A DNA stretch of 64,000 nt from the NCBI GenBank assembly GCA_030431825.1, contig JAUIIJ010000001.1, positions 150,724 through 214,723 of the forward strand. Direction: 5' to 3'. Origin of the DNA: Alphaproteobacteria bacterium (GTDB taxonomy: Bacteria; Pseudomonadota; Alphaproteobacteria; Rhodobacterales; Rhodobacteraceae). Under the pieces are notes generated by a model. That model was given only the letters and a program-made list of their open reading frames with translations. It was not told the DNA's origin and made no database searches. Below are positions 47,448 to 59,197 of the stretch, one piece after another. Numbering within the stretch: position 1 is the stretch's first letter; each line of letters starts with the position of its first letter. The position numbers and the translations under genes are program-made.

Positions 47448-49754
47448 TTGAACATCCGCGAGTTGTCTTTCTACTCCTTCCTGGAGGCGCATTTCCCCAG
47501 CAGCGTGCGCCTCGGGATCGTTGTCGGGCTGGCATGTGCGCTTGGGGCGGTCGGGTATTTCGCGATGCCGCCGGGCCTTATGTCGCAGAGCGTTCTCGCG
47601 GGTGCGGCGACGTTGCTGGTGGTCTCGGTTATATTTTCGGCGCGCAACATCACGCAGCGCAGTTCGGCCAATGCCGAGCGCCAGGCCCTTGCGGCGGTGA
47701 TCGAACGGGATGCCGCGCCCGGTTTCATGACGGATGACGACGGTTTGATCCGGCTGCGCAATAGCGCCGCCAGAACGCGGTTTTCGGATACAGCGAGCGA
47801 TACGCTTGCGGGGACGCTGCGGATCATGTTCGCCAACCCTTCGGCCGTGCTCTACCGGTTGCAGTGCCGTGCGCGGCTGGAAGGCGCCGCGCATGAAGAC
47901 CTCGTGACGCGCCGAGGGCATATTCGCCTGTCGGTGCATCAGGTCGGGGCGACCGGCTTTCTCTGGCGGCTCGAAGACATGCCGGCGCGCGCGACCAGTG
48001 CCGGGCGCGGCGAGACATTGCCGGTGCCGATGATAACCACCGGGCGCTCCGGGGCGGTGCTGTACATGAATGACGCGGCGCTCGATCTGGTGGGCGAGCG
48101 CGTCAAGTCGTTGGATCGGCTGTTTGCCGAGCTTCCGGTCAAACCCGCCAGCGTCAACCGGTTGAGCACCAAGGATGGCCCGATTGCCGTCATGGTGGCC
48201 GAGAATGCCGGCTTTGCCGGCCGCCGCGAACTCTACTTCCTGCCCGCGGACACTGCCGGGAATGCCGGGCATGACATCGTGTTCGAGACCCTGCCCGTGC
48301 CGATGATCAAGATCGCCACCGATGGGCGCATCGTGCTGGTCAACCAGATGGCGGCCGCGCTGCTCGGCAACGACAGCGCCGAGGGGCTGATGCTCGGACA
48401 GACGATGGAGGGGCTGGGCCGGCCGATTTCCGACTGGTTGCAGGAAACGGTATCGGGACAGGCGCAGAAGATTTCCGAGTTTCTCCGCGTGAGCCGCAAG
48501 GACAGAGAGGTCTTTTTGCAGGTCACGCTGAGCCGTGTGACGGAGAACGGCGAAACGATGCTGATCGCTGTGCTGAATGATGCGACCGAGTTGAAAACGC
48601 TCGAAGCGCAATTCGTGCAGAGCCAGAAGATGCAGGCCATCGGCCAGTTGGCGGGCGGCGTCGCACATGATTTCAACAACCTGCTGACGGCAATTTCCGG
48701 GCATTGCGATCTGTTGCTGTTGCGGCATGACCAGGGGGATCAGGATTATGGCGACCTGGTGCAGATCAATCAGAACGCCAACCGCGCGGCGGCGCTCGTC
48801 AGTCAGCTGCTGGCGTTCTCGCGCAAGCAAACGCTGCGCCCCGAGGTGATTGATCTGCGCGAAACGCTGTCGGATCTGACGCATCTGCTGAACCGGCTGG
48901 TTGGCGAGAAAGTGGCGCTGACACTCAGCCACGACCCGGTACTCAGCCCGATCAGGGCCGACAAGCGACAGCTGGAACAGGTGCTGATGAACCTCGTGGT
49001 GAACGCCCGCGACGCCATGCCCGGCGGCGGTGAAATCCGGATCGAGACGGAGATCACCACGCTCAAGACGCCGCTGACGCGTGATCGTGCGATGGTGCCG
49101 CCGGGCTCCTATGTCACCGTCAAGGTCAGCGACGAAGGTGTGGGCATCCCGCCGGACCGTCTGCAAAAGGTGTTCGAACCGTTCTACACCACCAAGCGGA
49201 CCGGCGAGGGCACCGGGCTGGGGCTTTCGACCGCGTATGGCATTGTCAAACAGACAGGCGGGTTCATCTTTGTTGACAGCACCGTGGGCAACGGCACTGT
49301 GTTCACGCTGTTTTTCCCGGTATACGAGGTCGAGGCGGAAGCCACGCCCGAAGTTGCAAGGGCCGCGCCGAAACCCACCGCCAAGCAGGGTGAGGGTGTG
49401 ATCCTGCTGGTCGAGGACGAAGCCCCGGTCCGGGCCTTTGCATCGCGTGCCCTCAGGTTGCGGGGCTATACCGTGCTCGAGGCGGAATCGGCAGAGGACG
49501 CGCTGAAGACGCTCGAAGATCCGGACCTGAACGTAAATGTCTTTGTGACCGATGTGGTGATGCCGGGCATGGACGGGCCGAGCTGGGTGCGCGAAGCGTT
49601 GAAGACCCGCCCGAATGTGCGGGTGGTTTTCGTGTCCGGATATGCCGAGGGCGCGTTCGGCGACGCGCAGCCGACTGTGCCGAACTCGGTCTTTCTGCCG
49701 AAACCTTTCTCGCTCAATCAACTCACCGAAACCGTGCACCAGCAATTGCACTGA
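47448..49754 (+). CDS. cckA: Cell-cycle hybrid histidine kinase CckA
   Basis: Membrane hybrid kinase of 768 residues. Two transmembrane segments (about residues 20-40 and 48-66) precede PAS-like regions (one near 283-385), a HisKA domain with [11 protein letters not shown] (phosphorylated His407), and the HATPase boxes [13 protein letters not shown] and [17 protein letters not shown]-terminal receiver carries Asp702 in [11 protein letters not shown]. This is the CckA arrangement, which feeds ChpT and CtrA. The start is a TTG at 47448, the only sensible one before the first membrane helix. Confidence 0.93.
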   Translation: MNIRELSFYSFLEAHFPSSVRLGIVVGLACALGAVGYFAMPPGLMSQSVLAGAATLLVVSVIFSARNITQRSSANAERQALAAVIERDAAPGFMTDDDGLIRLRNSAARTRFSDTASDTLAGTLRIMFANPSAVLYRLQCRARLEGAAHEDLVTRRGHIRLSVHQVGATGFLWRLEDMPARATSAGRGETLPVPMITTGRSGAVLYMNDAALDLVGERVKSLDRLFAELPVKPASVNRLSTKDGPIAVMVAENAGFAGRRELYFLPADTAGNAGHDIVFETLPVPMIKIATDGRIVLVNQMAAALLGNDSAEGLMLGQTMEGLGRPISDWLQETVSGQAQKISEFLRVSRKDREVFLQVTLSRVTENGETMLIAVLNDATELKTLEAQFVQSQKMQAIGQLAGGVAHDFNNLLTAISGHCDLLLLRHDQGDQDYGDLVQINQNANRAAALVSQLLAFSRKQTLRPEVIDLRETLSDLTHLLNRLVGEKVALTLSHDPVLSPIRADKRQLEQVLMNLVVNARDAMPGGGEIRIETEITTLKTPLTRDRAMVPPGSYVTVKVSDEGVGIPPDRLQKVFEPFYTTKRTGEGTGLGLSTAYGIVKQTGGFIFVDSTVGNGTVFTLFFPVYEVEAEATPEVARAAPKPTAKQGEGVILLVEDEAPVRAFASRALRLRGYTVLEAESAEDALKTLEDPDLNVNVFVTDVVMPGMDGPSWVREALKTRPNVRVVFVSGYAEGAFGDAQPTVPNSVFLPKPFSLNQLTETVHQQLH

Positions 49755-49766
49755 CGCGGGAAGGGG

Positions 49767-50360
49767 TCAGCCGATACTCTCGTAGAGCTGGAACTCTTCT
49801 TGGCATTTTCGCCGGTATTTGCGCTCGACCTCGGGCGACAGGTCCAAGACCATTTCGGGCGAAACATTCTCGCGCGTCAATTGCAGTTCGATACCCAGTC
49901 GCTCCTCGAGGAACCTGTCGAGACGCGGCAGTTCCTCGTATCGGAAAAGATGCGTGATCGCGGTGCCGTTGGGATGGGCCCTGAGAAATTTGGCCTGGCT
50001 GCCGACCTCGGCAAAGGCGGGCCGGTTGCCCCGCATGTAGGCGAGCACGAATTCGTCGAAACTCATCCCGCGCGTGCTGCGTTCGCTATCGCGCAAATAG
50101 TCGCGTTGCCTGTACCTGTACCAGCTCCCCAGCCAGCTGATCGGCTCGCGCATGACCGCAAGAAGTTCCATTTCGGCGCCGCCCACATTTGCAAACATCG
50201 GTCTGAAGAACCGGCTGTAGCGACTGACCGAGGCGTGCTTCAGTCCGGTCGGGTGCGAAACAACCATGTCGGCCCGTTGCGACAAAGCAGCGTGATAGGC
50301 GGTGGTGCCTGTTTTCGGGATGGCGAGAAACGCGAGGCGTTCTTTATGAAAAACAAGCAT
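49767..50360 (-). CDS. Sulfotransferase-like P-loop protein
   Basis: Protein of 197 residues. The 5'-PAPS-type loop FLAIPKTGTTAYHAAL is at residues 11-26, and a 3'-phosphate-type segment (VMREPISWLGSWYRYR) follows. It resembles the short roseobacter sulfotransferase-family proteins; the acceptor is unknown and activity is unproven. It stands alone between cckA and recA, on the opposite strand to both. Confidence 0.78.
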   Translation of the reverse strand: MLVFHKERLAFLAIPKTGTTAYHAALSQRADMVVSHPTGLKHASVSRYSRFFRPMFANVGGAEMELLAVMREPISWLGSWYRYRQRDYLRDSERSTRGMSFDEFVLAYMRGNRPAFAEVGSQAKFLRAHPNGTAITHLFRYEELPRLDRFLEERLGIELQLTRENVSPEMVLDLSPEVERKYRRKCQEEFQLYESIG

Positions 50361-50483
50361 TTACCTGGAGTATCTCCGGGGTTGGGTGACGAGATTATTG
50401 GATAAACTACTCTTTAATATCTTTGGGAAACAGTGGAAGCGGGAAAAATTCCGATTGAATTGTTCTCTTTTTGGTCCTATTTG

Positions 50484-50498
50484 GAACAAGAGGTGAAC
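50484..50498 (+). promoter_or_regulatory. recA: LexA (SOS) box upstream of recA
   Basis: GAACAAGAGGTGAAC matches the alphaproteobacterial SOS consensus GAAC-N7-GAAC exactly, 56 bp before the recA ATG. LexA repression of recA is expected from work in related bacteria. Confidence 0.88.
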
Positions 50499-50554
50499 AA
50501 AGCAGCGATTGCCGCCCGTCCGCGGGTGTGACAATAAGACAGGGAAACAGGACT

Positions 50555-51628
50555 ATGGCGGATCTATTGACCATGAGCAGCAAGAAGAACGCGGACAAGC
50601 AAAAGGCGCTGGACAGTGCCCTTGCCCAGATCGAGCGGCAGTTCGGAAAGGGTTCGATCATGAAGCTGGGGGCTGAGGGCGCCATTCAGCAGATTGAAGC
50701 CAGTTCCACGGGCTCTCTCGGGCTTGATATCGCGCTTGGGATCGGCGGTTTGCCGATGGGTCGCATCATCGAAATCTACGGGCCGGAAAGCTCGGGCAAG
50801 ACGACGCTCACCTTGCACTGCGTCGCGGAGCAGCAGAAGCGCGGTGGGGTCTGTGCGTTTGTCGATGCCGAACACGCGCTTGACCCGCAATATGCCCGCA
50901 AGCTCGGCGTTGATATCGACGAACTGCTGATCAGTCAGCCCGACACCGGAGAGCAGGCGCTCGAGATCACCGACACGCTGGTACGGTCCGGGGCGGTGAA
51001 CATGGTGGTTGTGGACTCTGTTGCCGCCCTGACGCCGAAATCCGAACTCGAAGGCGACATGGGCGACAGCAGCGTCGGAGTGCAGGCCCGCCTGATGAGC
51101 CAGGCCATGCGCAAGTTGACCGGCTCCATTTCGCGCAGCAATTGCATGGTCATCTTCATCAACCAGATCCGCATGAAGATCGGCGTGATGTTCGGGAGTC
51201 CGGAAACGACCTCGGGCGGCAACGCGCTCAAATTCTACAGCTCGGTACGGCTGGATATTCGCCGCACGGGATCGGTCAAGGATCGCGACGAGATTGTCGG
51301 CAACACCACCCGTGTCAAGATCGTCAAGAACAAGGTCGCGCCGCCGTTCAAGCAGGTTGACTTCGACATCATGTATGGCGAAGGCATTTCGAAGATGGGC
51401 GAATTGCTCGATCTTGGCGTCAAGGCCGGTGTCGTGGACAAGTCCGGTGCATGGATGAGTTACGGCGACGAACGTATCGGGCAGGGGCGTGAGAACGCCA
51501 AGCAGTACCTGCGTGACAATCCCCATATCGCCTATGAGATCGAGGACAAGATCAGGGCGGCGCATGGGCTGGATTTCGATATGCCCAAACCCGGCGACGC
51601 CAGCGGCGAGGATGTGCTCGAGGCGTGA
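50555..51628 (+). CDS. recA: Recombinase RecA
   Basis: DNA strand-exchange and LexA co-protease protein. 357 residues. Walker A is GPESSGKTT (residues 76-84), followed by [17 protein letters not shown] and the DNA-binding loop [21 protein letters not shown]. The ATG at 50555 gives [10 protein letters not shown]. It has its own SOS box and a terminator downstream. Confidence 0.98.
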   Translation: MADLLTMSSKKNADKQKALDSALAQIERQFGKGSIMKLGAEGAIQQIEASSTGSLGLDIALGIGGLPMGRIIEIYGPESSGKTTLTLHCVAEQQKRGGVCAFVDAEHALDPQYARKLGVDIDELLISQPDTGEQALEITDTLVRSGAVNMVVVDSVAALTPKSELEGDMGDSSVGVQARLMSQAMRKLTGSISRSNCMVIFINQIRMKIGVMFGSPETTSGGNALKFYSSVRLDIRRTGSVKDRDEIVGNTTRVKIVKNKVAPPFKQVDFDIMYGEGISKMGELLDLGVKAGVVDKSGAWMSYGDERIGQGRENAKQYLRDNPHIAYEIEDKIRAAHGLDFDMPKPGDASGEDVLEA

Positions 51629-51698
51629 TCTCTTGCCGCGAGCCGGGATGCGCGGGCGTGGTCGCTCGGCTCTTGCACGTGTGAGCGCGAGAAAATTA

Positions 51699-51722
51699 GG
51701 GGCGTGCCTTCGGGCGCCTTTT
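51699..51722 (+). terminator. Probable terminator of recA
   Basis: A G/C-rich hairpin with a TTCG tetraloop (GCC-TTCG-GGC core, flanked by GGC/GCC with a 2-nt bulge) and a following TTTT at 51719-51722, 70 bp after the recA stop. Confidence 0.55.
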
Positions 51723-51812
51723 CTTGTTGCCGGATGGCACATGGCGGCGGTGGACAGTGGCTGGGCTTGCGGCTATTTGGGTTGCCAGACCAGAACCGCC
51801 GAAAGCTTGACC

Positions 51813-54470
51813 ATGCCCACGTTGAATGACATTCGCTCCACCTTTCTGAGCTATTTTGCCAAGCAAGGTCATGAGGTTGTGGAAAGCAGCCCGTTGGTGC
51901 CGCGCAACGATCCGACGCTGATGTTCGCGAATTCCGGCATGGTCCAGTTCAAGAACCTGTTCACCGGGGTCGAGCATCGCGATTACAAGCGGGCCACGAC
52001 GGCACAGAAATGCGTGCGTGCGGGTGGCAAGCACAACGATCTGGACAATGTGGGCTATACCGCGCGCCACCATACGTTCTTCGAGATGCTGGGTAATTTC
52101 AGCTTTGGCGACTATTTCAAATCCGACGCGATCCATTTCGCCTGGGAGTTGATCACCCGGGATCTGGCGATCGACAAGTCCCGCCTGCTGGTCACGGTCT
52201 ATCACACCGATGACGAAGCGGCGGACATCTGGAAAAAGGTTGCCGGCCTTCCGGATGACCGGATCATCCGGATTCCCACCAGCGACAATTTCTGGCAGAT
52301 GGGGCCCACAGGTCCCTGCGGCCCCTGTACCGAGATTTTCTACGACCACGGTGAGCAGTATTGGGGCGGCCCTCCGGGAAGTCCCGAGGAAGACGGCGAC
52401 CGGTTTGTCGAGATCTGGAACCTCGTCTTCATGCAGTACGAGCAGTTCGAGGATGGCAGCCGCCGCGAGCTTGATGCCCAGTCGATCGATACCGGCATGG
52501 GAATCGAGCGGGTGGCGGCGCTGTTGCAGGGCACCAATGACAATTACGCCACCGACCTGATGCGCAGCCTGATCGAGGCCAGCGCGGATGCCAGCCATAC
52601 CGACCCCGACGGGCCGGGCAAGATGCATCATCGGGTCATCGCGGATCACCTGCGCTCGACATCGTTCCTGATGGCGGACGGGGTGATGCCGTCCAATGAC
52701 GGGCGGGGCTACGTGCTGCGCCGGATCATGCGGCGTGCGATGCGGCATGCGCATCTGCTCGGTGTGAGGGATCCGCTGATGTACCGTCTGGTGCCGGCGC
52801 TGGTGCAACAGATGGGCGCGGCCTATCCCGAGCTTGGCCGGGCCCAACCCCTGATCGAAGAAACCCTGAAACTCGAGGAAACCCGGTTCAAGCAGACCCT
52901 TGATCGCGGTCTCAAGCTGCTGGATGACGAAGTTGCGAAACTGCCGGATGGCGCGGTGCTTCCCGGCAAGGCGGCGTTCAAGCTCTACGATACCTACGGT
53001 TTCCCGCTCGATCTGACGCAGGATGCCCTGCGCGAGATGGACCGGGGCGTGGACACCGAAGGCTTTGATGCCGAGATGGCCGAACAGAAGGCCAAGGCGC
53101 GGGCCGCCTGGTCGGGCAGCGGCGAGGCAGCGGATGCAACCGTCTGGTTCGATGTTGCGGACCGGCATGGCACCACCGACTTCCTCGGATACGATACCGA
53201 AACCGCAGAGGGGCAAATCGTGGCGCTGGTGCGGGATGGCGCAATCGTCACCCGGGCCGAGAAGGGCGAGGAGGTTCAGATCGCGCTCAACCAGTCGCCG
53301 TTTTACGCGGAAAGCGGGGGCCAGGTTGGCGATACCGGAGAGATACGCACCGAGAGCGGTGTTGCTCAGATCACGGATACCCGCAAGACTGCGGGCGTGT
53401 TCGTGCATTTTGCAACGGTGGTCGACGGCCATGTGAAGGTTGGCGAGGCCGCCGCGCTGACGGTTGATCACGCGCGCCGCACGTCGATCCGCGCTAACCA
53501 TTCGGCAACCCACCTGCTGCACGAAGCATTGCGCCGCGCGTTGGGCGATCACGTGGCACAGCGCGGATCTCTGAACGCAGAGGATCGTTTGCGGTTCGAT
53601 TTCAGCCATACCAAGCCACTGAGTGCGGACGAACTGCAACAGGTGCAGGACGAGGTGAACAGCTATATTCGTCAGAATGCCCCGGTCGAAACCCGCATCA
53701 TGACCCCGGATGACGCCCGCGAGATCGGCGCGCAGGCGCTGTTCGGCGAGAAATACGGCGACGAGGTGCGGGTGGTTTCGATGGGGCTTGACCCGCAGTC
53801 GGGCAAGGGCGGCAATGGCGCGACCTTTTCGATCGAACTCTGCGGCGGCACCCATGTGCGCCAGACCGGTGACATCGGGGTGTTCGTGACCCTCGGCGAT
53901 TCGGCATCAAGTGCCGGCGTGCGTCGGATCGAGGCGCTGACCGGGGCCGAAGCCTTTCGCTATCTGCGCGAACAGGATCAGCGGCTTTCGGATATTGCCG
54001 GTGCCCTCAAGGCGCAGGCCGCCGACGTACCCGACCGCGTGCGTGCCCTGATGGACGAGCGCAAGGCGCTGTCCAACGAAGTGGCGCAACTGCGCCGGGA
54101 ACTCGCCATGGCTGGCGGCGGTCAGGCCGCACCCGAAGCGCGGCAGGTCAACGGTGTTCCGCTGGTTGCGCAGGTTCTGAGCGGTGTGACCGGCAAGGAT
54201 CTCCCGGCGCTGATCGACGAACACAAGGCGCGCATCGGCAGCGGTGCGGTGCTGCTGATTGCGGATGCGGGGGGCAAGGCCGCGGTTGCGGCGGGCGTCA
54301 CCGGCGATCTGACGGACCGGCTGTCGGCGGTCGATCTGGTCAAGGCCGCGGTGCAGGAACTTGGCGGCAAGGGCGGGGGCGGACGCCCCGACATGGCGCA
54401 GGGCGGCGGCCGGAATGCGGCCAATGCGGATGCGGCGATCGCCGCGGCAGAAAAAGTCATCGGAGGATAG
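51813..54470 (+). CDS. alaS: Alanyl-tRNA synthetase
   Basis: Class II synthetase of 885 residues that charges tRNA-Ala and edits mischarged Ser and Gly. Landmarks: [11 protein letters not shown] at the N-terminus, [22 protein letters not shown] (motif 1 region), [18 protein letters not shown], the editing-domain [13 protein letters not shown] with a distal [13 protein letters not shown], and a Gly-rich DHHA1 C-terminus. The ATG at 51813 is chosen by homology. An in-frame ATG at 51741 would add 24 residues that look unrelated to AlaS. Confidence 0.97.
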   Translation: MPTLNDIRSTFLSYFAKQGHEVVESSPLVPRNDPTLMFANSGMVQFKNLFTGVEHRDYKRATTAQKCVRAGGKHNDLDNVGYTARHHTFFEMLGNFSFGDYFKSDAIHFAWELITRDLAIDKSRLLVTVYHTDDEAADIWKKVAGLPDDRIIRIPTSDNFWQMGPTGPCGPCTEIFYDHGEQYWGGPPGSPEEDGDRFVEIWNLVFMQYEQFEDGSRRELDAQSIDTGMGIERVAALLQGTNDNYATDLMRSLIEASADASHTDPDGPGKMHHRVIADHLRSTSFLMADGVMPSNDGRGYVLRRIMRRAMRHAHLLGVRDPLMYRLVPALVQQMGAAYPELGRAQPLIEETLKLEETRFKQTLDRGLKLLDDEVAKLPDGAVLPGKAAFKLYDTYGFPLDLTQDALREMDRGVDTEGFDAEMAEQKAKARAAWSGSGEAADATVWFDVADRHGTTDFLGYDTETAEGQIVALVRDGAIVTRAEKGEEVQIALNQSPFYAESGGQVGDTGEIRTESGVAQITDTRKTAGVFVHFATVVDGHVKVGEAAALTVDHARRTSIRANHSATHLLHEALRRALGDHVAQRGSLNAEDRLRFDFSHTKPLSADELQQVQDEVNSYIRQNAPVETRIMTPDDAREIGAQALFGEKYGDEVRVVSMGLDPQSGKGGNGATFSIELCGGTHVRQTGDIGVFVTLGDSASSAGVRRIEALTGAEAFRYLREQDQRLSDIAGALKAQAADVPDRVRALMDERKALSNEVAQLRRELAMAGGGQAAPEARQVNGVPLVAQVLSGVTGKDLPALIDEHKARIGSGAVLLIADAGGKAAVAAGVTGDLTDRLSAVDLVKAAVQELGGKGGGGRPDMAQGGGRNAANADAAIAAAEKVIGG

Positions 54471-54471
54471 G

Positions 54472-54759
54472 ATGGGCGCACTCTGGATTGCACATGTGAC
54501 GGTGACGGACGCCGACGCCTATGGGAAATACGCCGAGCTTGCCGGACCGGCCATCGCCAGTCACGGGGGCGAGTTCATCGCGCGCGGCGGGCGTTTCGTT
54601 CAGCTTGAGGGCAAGGAGCGCCCGCGCAACGTCGTGGCGCGGTTCCCGTCGGTCGAGGCGGCGGTGGACTGCTACAACTCGCCCGAATATCAGGCGGCAC
54701 TTGACCACGCACGCGGCGCTTCCGAGCGCGAGTTGATGGTTGTGGAAACCAGCGACTGA
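54472..54759 (+). CDS. DUF1330 family protein
   Basis: Small ferredoxin-like protein of 95 residues with the DUF1330 pattern: LWIAHVTVTDADAYGKYAELAGPAI, GGEFIARGGRF, VVARFPSVEAAVDCYNSPEYQAAL. Function unknown. The ATG follows a GGAGG site formed by the end of alaS, with 1 bp between genes, so it is coupled to alaS. Confidence 0.88.
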   Translation: MGALWIAHVTVTDADAYGKYAELAGPAIASHGGEFIARGGRFVQLEGKERPRNVVARFPSVEAAVDCYNSPEYQAALDHARGASERELMVVETSD

Positions 54760-54837
54760 TCCGCCGCACAGGTTGATCACATCAGGACAGGTCGGGCAGA
54801 TATGCCCGGCCTGTTTCTTGTCAGCCTGCCGGTGGCG

Positions 54838-56658
54838 TCAACCGGCGGCCTTGGCGGCGCGCTTGCGCTCGTGCGGGTCGAGATGCCGCTTGCGCAGGCG
54901 GATTGCGTTGGGTGTGACCTCGACCAGTTCATCATCGTCGATATAGGCGATGGCCTCTTCCAGCGACATGGTGATCGGTGTGGTCAGGCGCACCGCCTCG
55001 TCGGTTCCGCTTGCACGCACGTTGGTTAGCTTCTTGCCCTTGAGCGGGTTGACCTCAAGGTCGTTCTCACGGCTGTGCTCGCCGATGATCATGCCCTGAT
55101 ACACCTCGGCCTGTGCGCCGATGAACATGCGTCCGCGCTCTTCGAGGTTCCAGAGGGCATAGGCGACGGACTGGCCTTTCTCCATCGAGATCAGGACCCC
55201 GGCGCGGCGGCCCGGAATCGCGCCCTTGTGCGGGGCCCAGCCGTGGAACACCCGGTTCAGCACACCGGTGCCCCGCGTGTCTGTCAGGAATTCGCCGTGA
55301 TAGCCGATCAGCCCGCGTGACGGCACATGCGCGATGATGCGGGTCTTGCCCGCGCCGGCCGGCTTCATCTCGACCAGCTCGCCCCTGCGCGCGCCGGTGA
55401 TCTTTTCGATCACCGCACCGGAATATTCGTCGTCGACGTCGATGGTGGTCTCTTCGATCGGCTCCATGCGCTGTCCGTCGATGTCGCGGAACAGCACCTG
55501 CGGGCGCGAAATCGAGAGCTCGAACCCTTCCCGGCGCATGTTTTCGATCAACACGCCCATCTGCAATTCGCCACGGCCCGCAACTTCGAATGCCTCGCCG
55601 CCGGGGGTGTCGCTGATCTTGATCGCGACGTTGCTTTCGGCCTCTTTCAGCAGCCGTTCGCGGATCACGCGGGACTGCACCTTTTTGCCGTCACGACCGG
55701 CAAGCGGGCTGTCGTTGATGCCGAAGGTCACGGTGATGGTCGGCGGATCGATCGGCTGTGCGGGCAGCGCGTCGTCCACCGAGGGGGCAACGATGCTGTC
55801 GGCCACGGTGGCCTTGGACATGCCCGCGAGCGAGACGATATCACCGGCCTCGGCGGTCTCGATGGCCTGCTGGCTCAGTCCGCGAAACGCCAGAATCTTG
55901 GTGCAGCGGAAATTCTCGATCAACGCGCCATCGCGGCTCAGCGCCTTGACCGTCTCACCGGCCTTGAGCGTTCCGCTTTCGACGCGGCCGGTCAGGATGC
56001 GGCCGATGAAGGGATCGCTGCCCAACGTGGTGGCCAGCATGCGAAACGGCTCGTCCTTGCGCGAAATCTGCGCCGGGGCGGGGACGTGATCGACGATCAG
56101 GTCGAACAGCGCGCTCAGGTCCTTGCGTGGGCCATCCAGTTCCATGTCCGCCCAGCCGGACCGGCCAGAGGCATACATCGACGGGAAATCGAGCTGATCG
56201 TCATCGGCACCGAGATTGGCGAACAGGTCGAAACACTCGTCCAGCGCGCGGTCGGGTTCGGCGTCGGGCTTGTCGACCTTGTTCAGGACCACGATGGGGC
56301 GCAGGCCGAGCGCGAGCGCCTTGGACGTCACGAACTTGGTCTGTGGCATCGGGCCTTCGGCGGCATCGACCAACAGCACGACACCATCCACCATCGACAG
56401 GATGCGCTCGACCTCGCCGCCGAAATCGGCGTGGCCGGGGGTGTCGACGATGTTGATCCGGGTGCCTTTCCACTCGACAGAGGTGGCCTTGGCCAGGATG
56501 GTGATCCCGCGCTCGCGTTCAAGATCGTTGCTGTCCATGGCCCGTTCGGTGGTAGCCTGGTTGTCCCGGTAGGTGCCGGATTGTTTCAGCAGTTCGTCCA
56601 CCAGCGTGGTCTTGCCGTGGTCCACGTGAGCGATGATTGCGATATTGCGCAGGTCCAT
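54838..56658 (-). CDS. typA: Ribosome-associated GTPase TypA/BipA
   Basis: Translational GTPase of 606 residues linked to ribosome assembly and stress growth. G1 is AHVDHGKTT (residues 10-18), G2 region [20 protein letters not shown]3 [15 protein letters not shown]4 [13 protein letters not shown]-like domains and the TypA-specific C-terminal domain follow. The start at 56658 (MDLRNIAII) is clear; the longer upstream form is unlikely. Confidence 0.95.
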   Translation of the reverse strand: MDLRNIAIIAHVDHGKTTLVDELLKQSGTYRDNQATTERAMDSNDLERERGITILAKATSVEWKGTRINIVDTPGHADFGGEVERILSMVDGVVLLVDAAEGPMPQTKFVTSKALALGLRPIVVLNKVDKPDAEPDRALDECFDLFANLGADDDQLDFPSMYASGRSGWADMELDGPRKDLSALFDLIVDHVPAPAQISRKDEPFRMLATTLGSDPFIGRILTGRVESGTLKAGETVKALSRDGALIENFRCTKILAFRGLSQQAIETAEAGDIVSLAGMSKATVADSIVAPSVDDALPAQPIDPPTITVTFGINDSPLAGRDGKKVQSRVIRERLLKEAESNVAIKISDTPGGEAFEVAGRGELQMGVLIENMRREGFELSISRPQVLFRDIDGQRMEPIEETTIDVDDEYSGAVIEKITGARRGELVEMKPAGAGKTRIIAHVPSRGLIGYHGEFLTDTRGTGVLNRVFHGWAPHKGAIPGRRAGVLISMEKGQSVAYALWNLEERGRMFIGAQAEVYQGMIIGEHSRENDLEVNPLKGKKLTNVRASGTDEAVRLTTPITMSLEEAIAYIDDDELVEVTPNAIRLRKRHLDPHERKRAAKAAG

Positions 56659-56743
56659 AGGTTCAGCCTTTGTACGGGAATTGCCGCGCGCATAGCGCGA
56701 CACGCCGACAATGGCCAGAGTAAATCCGTGATTTACGTATGGT

Positions 56744-57079
56744 TCAGTGGCTGGCCGTATTCGAAAACAGCTGGATGATCACGATACCGGCGATGATCAG
56801 GGCAAGCCCCGCCACCGCCGCAAGGTCGAGTTTCTGACCGAACATCACCAGCCCGATCAGTGCGATCAACACGATGCCAAGGCCGGACCAGATCGCATAG
56901 GCCACACCAACCGGCATGAACCGCAACGCCAGTGCCAGAAGGTAAAAGGCCGCGCCATAGCTGATCACCACGATGATCGACGGGCCGATGCGGCTGAACT
57001 GCTGGCTGGCCTGCAACGCGGTGGTGCCGATGGTCTCGGCGACAATGGCCATGAACAGATAGAGATAGTGGATTGGCAT
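56744..57079 (-). CDS. Small multidrug resistance (SMR) family transporter
   Basis: Protein of 111 residues with four membrane helices. The essential glutamate is in helix 1 (FMAIVAETIGTTAL), followed by SYGAAFYLLALALRFMPVGVAYAIWSGLG, the SMR signature. It is an EmrE/QacE-type H+-coupled exporter by sequence; the substrate is unknown. The ATG at 57079 is preferred over a preceding GTG. Confidence 0.9.
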   Translation of the reverse strand: MPIHYLYLFMAIVAETIGTTALQASQQFSRIGPSIIVVISYGAAFYLLALALRFMPVGVAYAIWSGLGIVLIALIGLVMFGQKLDLAAVAGLALIIAGIVIIQLFSNTASH

Positions 57080-57332
57080 CACGATACCCTGATTTTGCGA
57101 GGCTCTTCACAACCGCGTCTAGACCGGCTTGCACGACGTGACAATGACCTATCGCTACGGTTGAATCCATGCGGGAATCTGTGCTCTCTGGCGGTGTTCA
57201 TACATGATCAACAGATTGGTCTGTATGTGGTGAAACTAACTGACCGATGGAGCCGTCCCGGGTCCAGCTGCCGGGCCTCGCCATGCGTCGGGCCGGCAGG
57301 TCGGCGTGAAGCGCTTTGAAAGGCTGTGACAG

Positions 57333-59165
57333 ATGGAATTGAGACAACGGGGTGCGGCGGTGACGATTGCGTCTGCCGGGTACGGAGCAGGCGGCACGGA
57401 TCCCGAGATTGCCGTTCTGCCCAATGGCAACCTCGTCATGGTCTGGTCGGAAGTCCTGCGCCGGTCCACGGATCAGTTCGAGGATACCGATGGCGCCGTT
57501 TTCATGCGCGTGCTGGACAGCGACGGCATTCCGCTCAGCGAGATCGTGCAGGTCAACAGCTCGTCCACCTTCGTGCAGGACAGGCCGCAGGTGCTGGTTC
57601 TGTCCGATGGCAGCTTTGCGGTCGGATTCACCCACACCGCGCAGTATGGCGACCGCCCCACGGATCAGGACGTGTTCGTCAAGTTCTATCAGCCCGACGG
57701 CTCCGCGATCACGGATTTCGACATCGATGTGGTGGCGGACACGCCCTCGGGTATATCCGGACAGCCGGCCGAGATGCAGGTGCTGCATCGCATGGTGGAA
57801 CTCAGCGGTAATCGCTTTGCGGTGATCCTGACCGAGCCCGCGTCGGCGGCTCCCGCCGGATCCAATTACGGGACATATATCTACGACACGGGCGGATTGC
57901 TGCGGGCGCGCATGTCCGTTGACGTCGACGACATGGTGCAACTCGGTAGCGGCAATATTCTGAGTGCTGCGCAGTTCGCGACGCCGGACGGCTCTGATAC
58001 GCATCACATCCGGCTCGTGCTGAGCGATAGCCGCTTCGAAGGCCCGGATGGTTTTGTCGGGGTTTACGATCCGCTGACGTTTTACGTCAACGCCACGCCC
58101 GGGCGGGATATCGCGAAAAACAGCCTTGAACTCGCGGCCCTCGGTGGTGGCGGGTTTGCGCTCGCCTATGTCGAAGAGCGTGGGCGCGGCGCATCGGTCA
58201 TCAATCTCAAGCTGTTTTCGGCGCAAGCGGCGCAGGAATTCGCAGCGGCTCCGATCCCGCGCGAGATGCGCTTTGACAGCGAGCATGGCGAATTCGACAT
58301 GCTGGCCTTGTCAGGGGGCGGTCTCGCTCTGGCAATGGTCGTTCCGGATGCGTCCGGGGCGACACGGAACATCGATCTCCTGCTGTTTGATGAGAATGGC
58401 CGTCCAAAAGGTGACGCGATCACAGTCGGGTTCTCCGGCGCCGGGACACAGGGCATGCCGTCGCTTGCGGAATTGCCGGACGGGACCATTGCGCTGGCCT
58501 ATACCGACGACGGTGCGATGGACGGGAACCCGCTTCAGCTGGCCTTCTTTCACGTCTCGCAACCGCGGGCGCAACTTGCCGGCACCGGAGGCGATGACAC
58601 GCTTGGCGGCCTGGCGGGCGCTGACCGGATACTCGGGCTGGCCGGTGATGACGACATCGACGGGCGTGCGGGCAACGACATCCTGCGCGGCGACGAAGGC
58701 GCGGACAGGCTGTATGGCCGGGCCGGTCATGACACCCTGCGCGGTGGCGCGGGTGACGATCTGCTGAAAGGCGGTGCCGGCAATGACGGCATGAGCGGCG
58801 GCGCGGGCGCCGATCGGCTATTTGGCGAGGCCGGTCGCGATATCATGGGCGGCGGTGGCGGCAATGACCGGTTGTTCGGCGGCGGCGGCGATGATGTGCT
58901 CATAGGCGGGGGCGGCAGCGATGTGATGTCTGGTGGCGCCGGGCGCGATACGTTCGTCTTTGTCAACGGCCACAGGGGGCGGGACACGGTCGGCGGGTTC
59001 TCTGCGACCGAGGATGTGATCCGGATCGAACTGCGTGGTGCCAGCGTATCCGAACTGGAGGTTGCGTCTGGCCGGGGAGACACCATGATAACGCTCGGGA
59101 CCGTTGATATCGTCCTGTCGGGCGTCCTGCTGGATGAAACGGACATCGTGTTCCAATTCATCTGA
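57333..59165 (+). CDS. RTX calcium-binding protein with a beta-propeller-like N-terminal region
   Basis: Protein of 610 residues, acidic. The first ~415 residues hold repeated segments with the pattern (L/V)xDG(S/T/N)(F/I/L)(A/V)(V/L)(G/A)(F/Y/W) (for example [39 protein letters not shown]), as in secreted propeller-type proteins. From about residue 418 come some 12 glycine-rich nonapeptide repeats (GGDDTLGGL to [10 protein letters not shown]). The end (ETDIVFQFI) fits a type I secretion signal. There is no Sec signal peptide and no exporter gene nearby. The target is unknown. Confidence 0.83.
   Translation: MELRQRGAAVTIASAGYGAGGTDPEIAVLPNGNLVMVWSEVLRRSTDQFEDTDGAVFMRVLDSDGIPLSEIVQVNSSSTFVQDRPQVLVLSDGSFAVGFTHTAQYGDRPTDQDVFVKFYQPDGSAITDFDIDVVADTPSGISGQPAEMQVLHRMVELSGNRFAVILTEPASAAPAGSNYGTYIYDTGGLLRARMSVDVDDMVQLGSGNILSAAQFATPDGSDTHHIRLVLSDSRFEGPDGFVGVYDPLTFYVNATPGRDIAKNSLELAALGGGGFALAYVEERGRGASVINLKLFSAQAAQEFAAAPIPREMRFDSEHGEFDMLALSGGGLALAMVVPDASGATRNIDLLLFDENGRPKGDAITVGFSGAGTQGMPSLAELPDGTIALAYTDDGAMDGNPLQLAFFHVSQPRAQLAGTGGDDTLGGLAGADRILGLAGDDDIDGRAGNDILRGDEGADRLYGRAGHDTLRGGAGDDLLKGGAGNDGMSGGAGADRLFGEAGRDIMGGGGGNDRLFGGGGDDVLIGGGGSDVMSGGAGRDTFVFVNGHRGRDTVGGFSATEDVIRIELRGASVSELEVASGRGDTMITLGTVDIVLSGVLLDETDIVFQFI
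58585..58965 (+). repeat. RTX nonapeptide repeat tract
   Basis: About 27-bp units encoding GGxGxDxLx variants repeat in tandem here. This is the calcium-binding C-terminal part of the RTX protein. Confidence 0.85.
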
Positions 59166-59197
59166 TCCCGCCGGGGCCGATGCGTGGAGAATGAGCG

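Noticed and set aside
47382..49751. Long minus-strand open frame opposite cckA
   Set aside because: The same GC artefact. The plus-strand frame has ordered kinase and receiver motifs; the minus translation has none.
51741..51812. N-terminal extension of AlaS from an in-frame ATG at 51741
   Set aside because: The 24 added residues do not resemble AlaS; the ATG at 51813 gives the usual N-terminus.
51696..53855. 719-codon minus-strand frame opposite alaS
   Set aside because: A shadow of alaS; no conserved motifs and no ribosome site.
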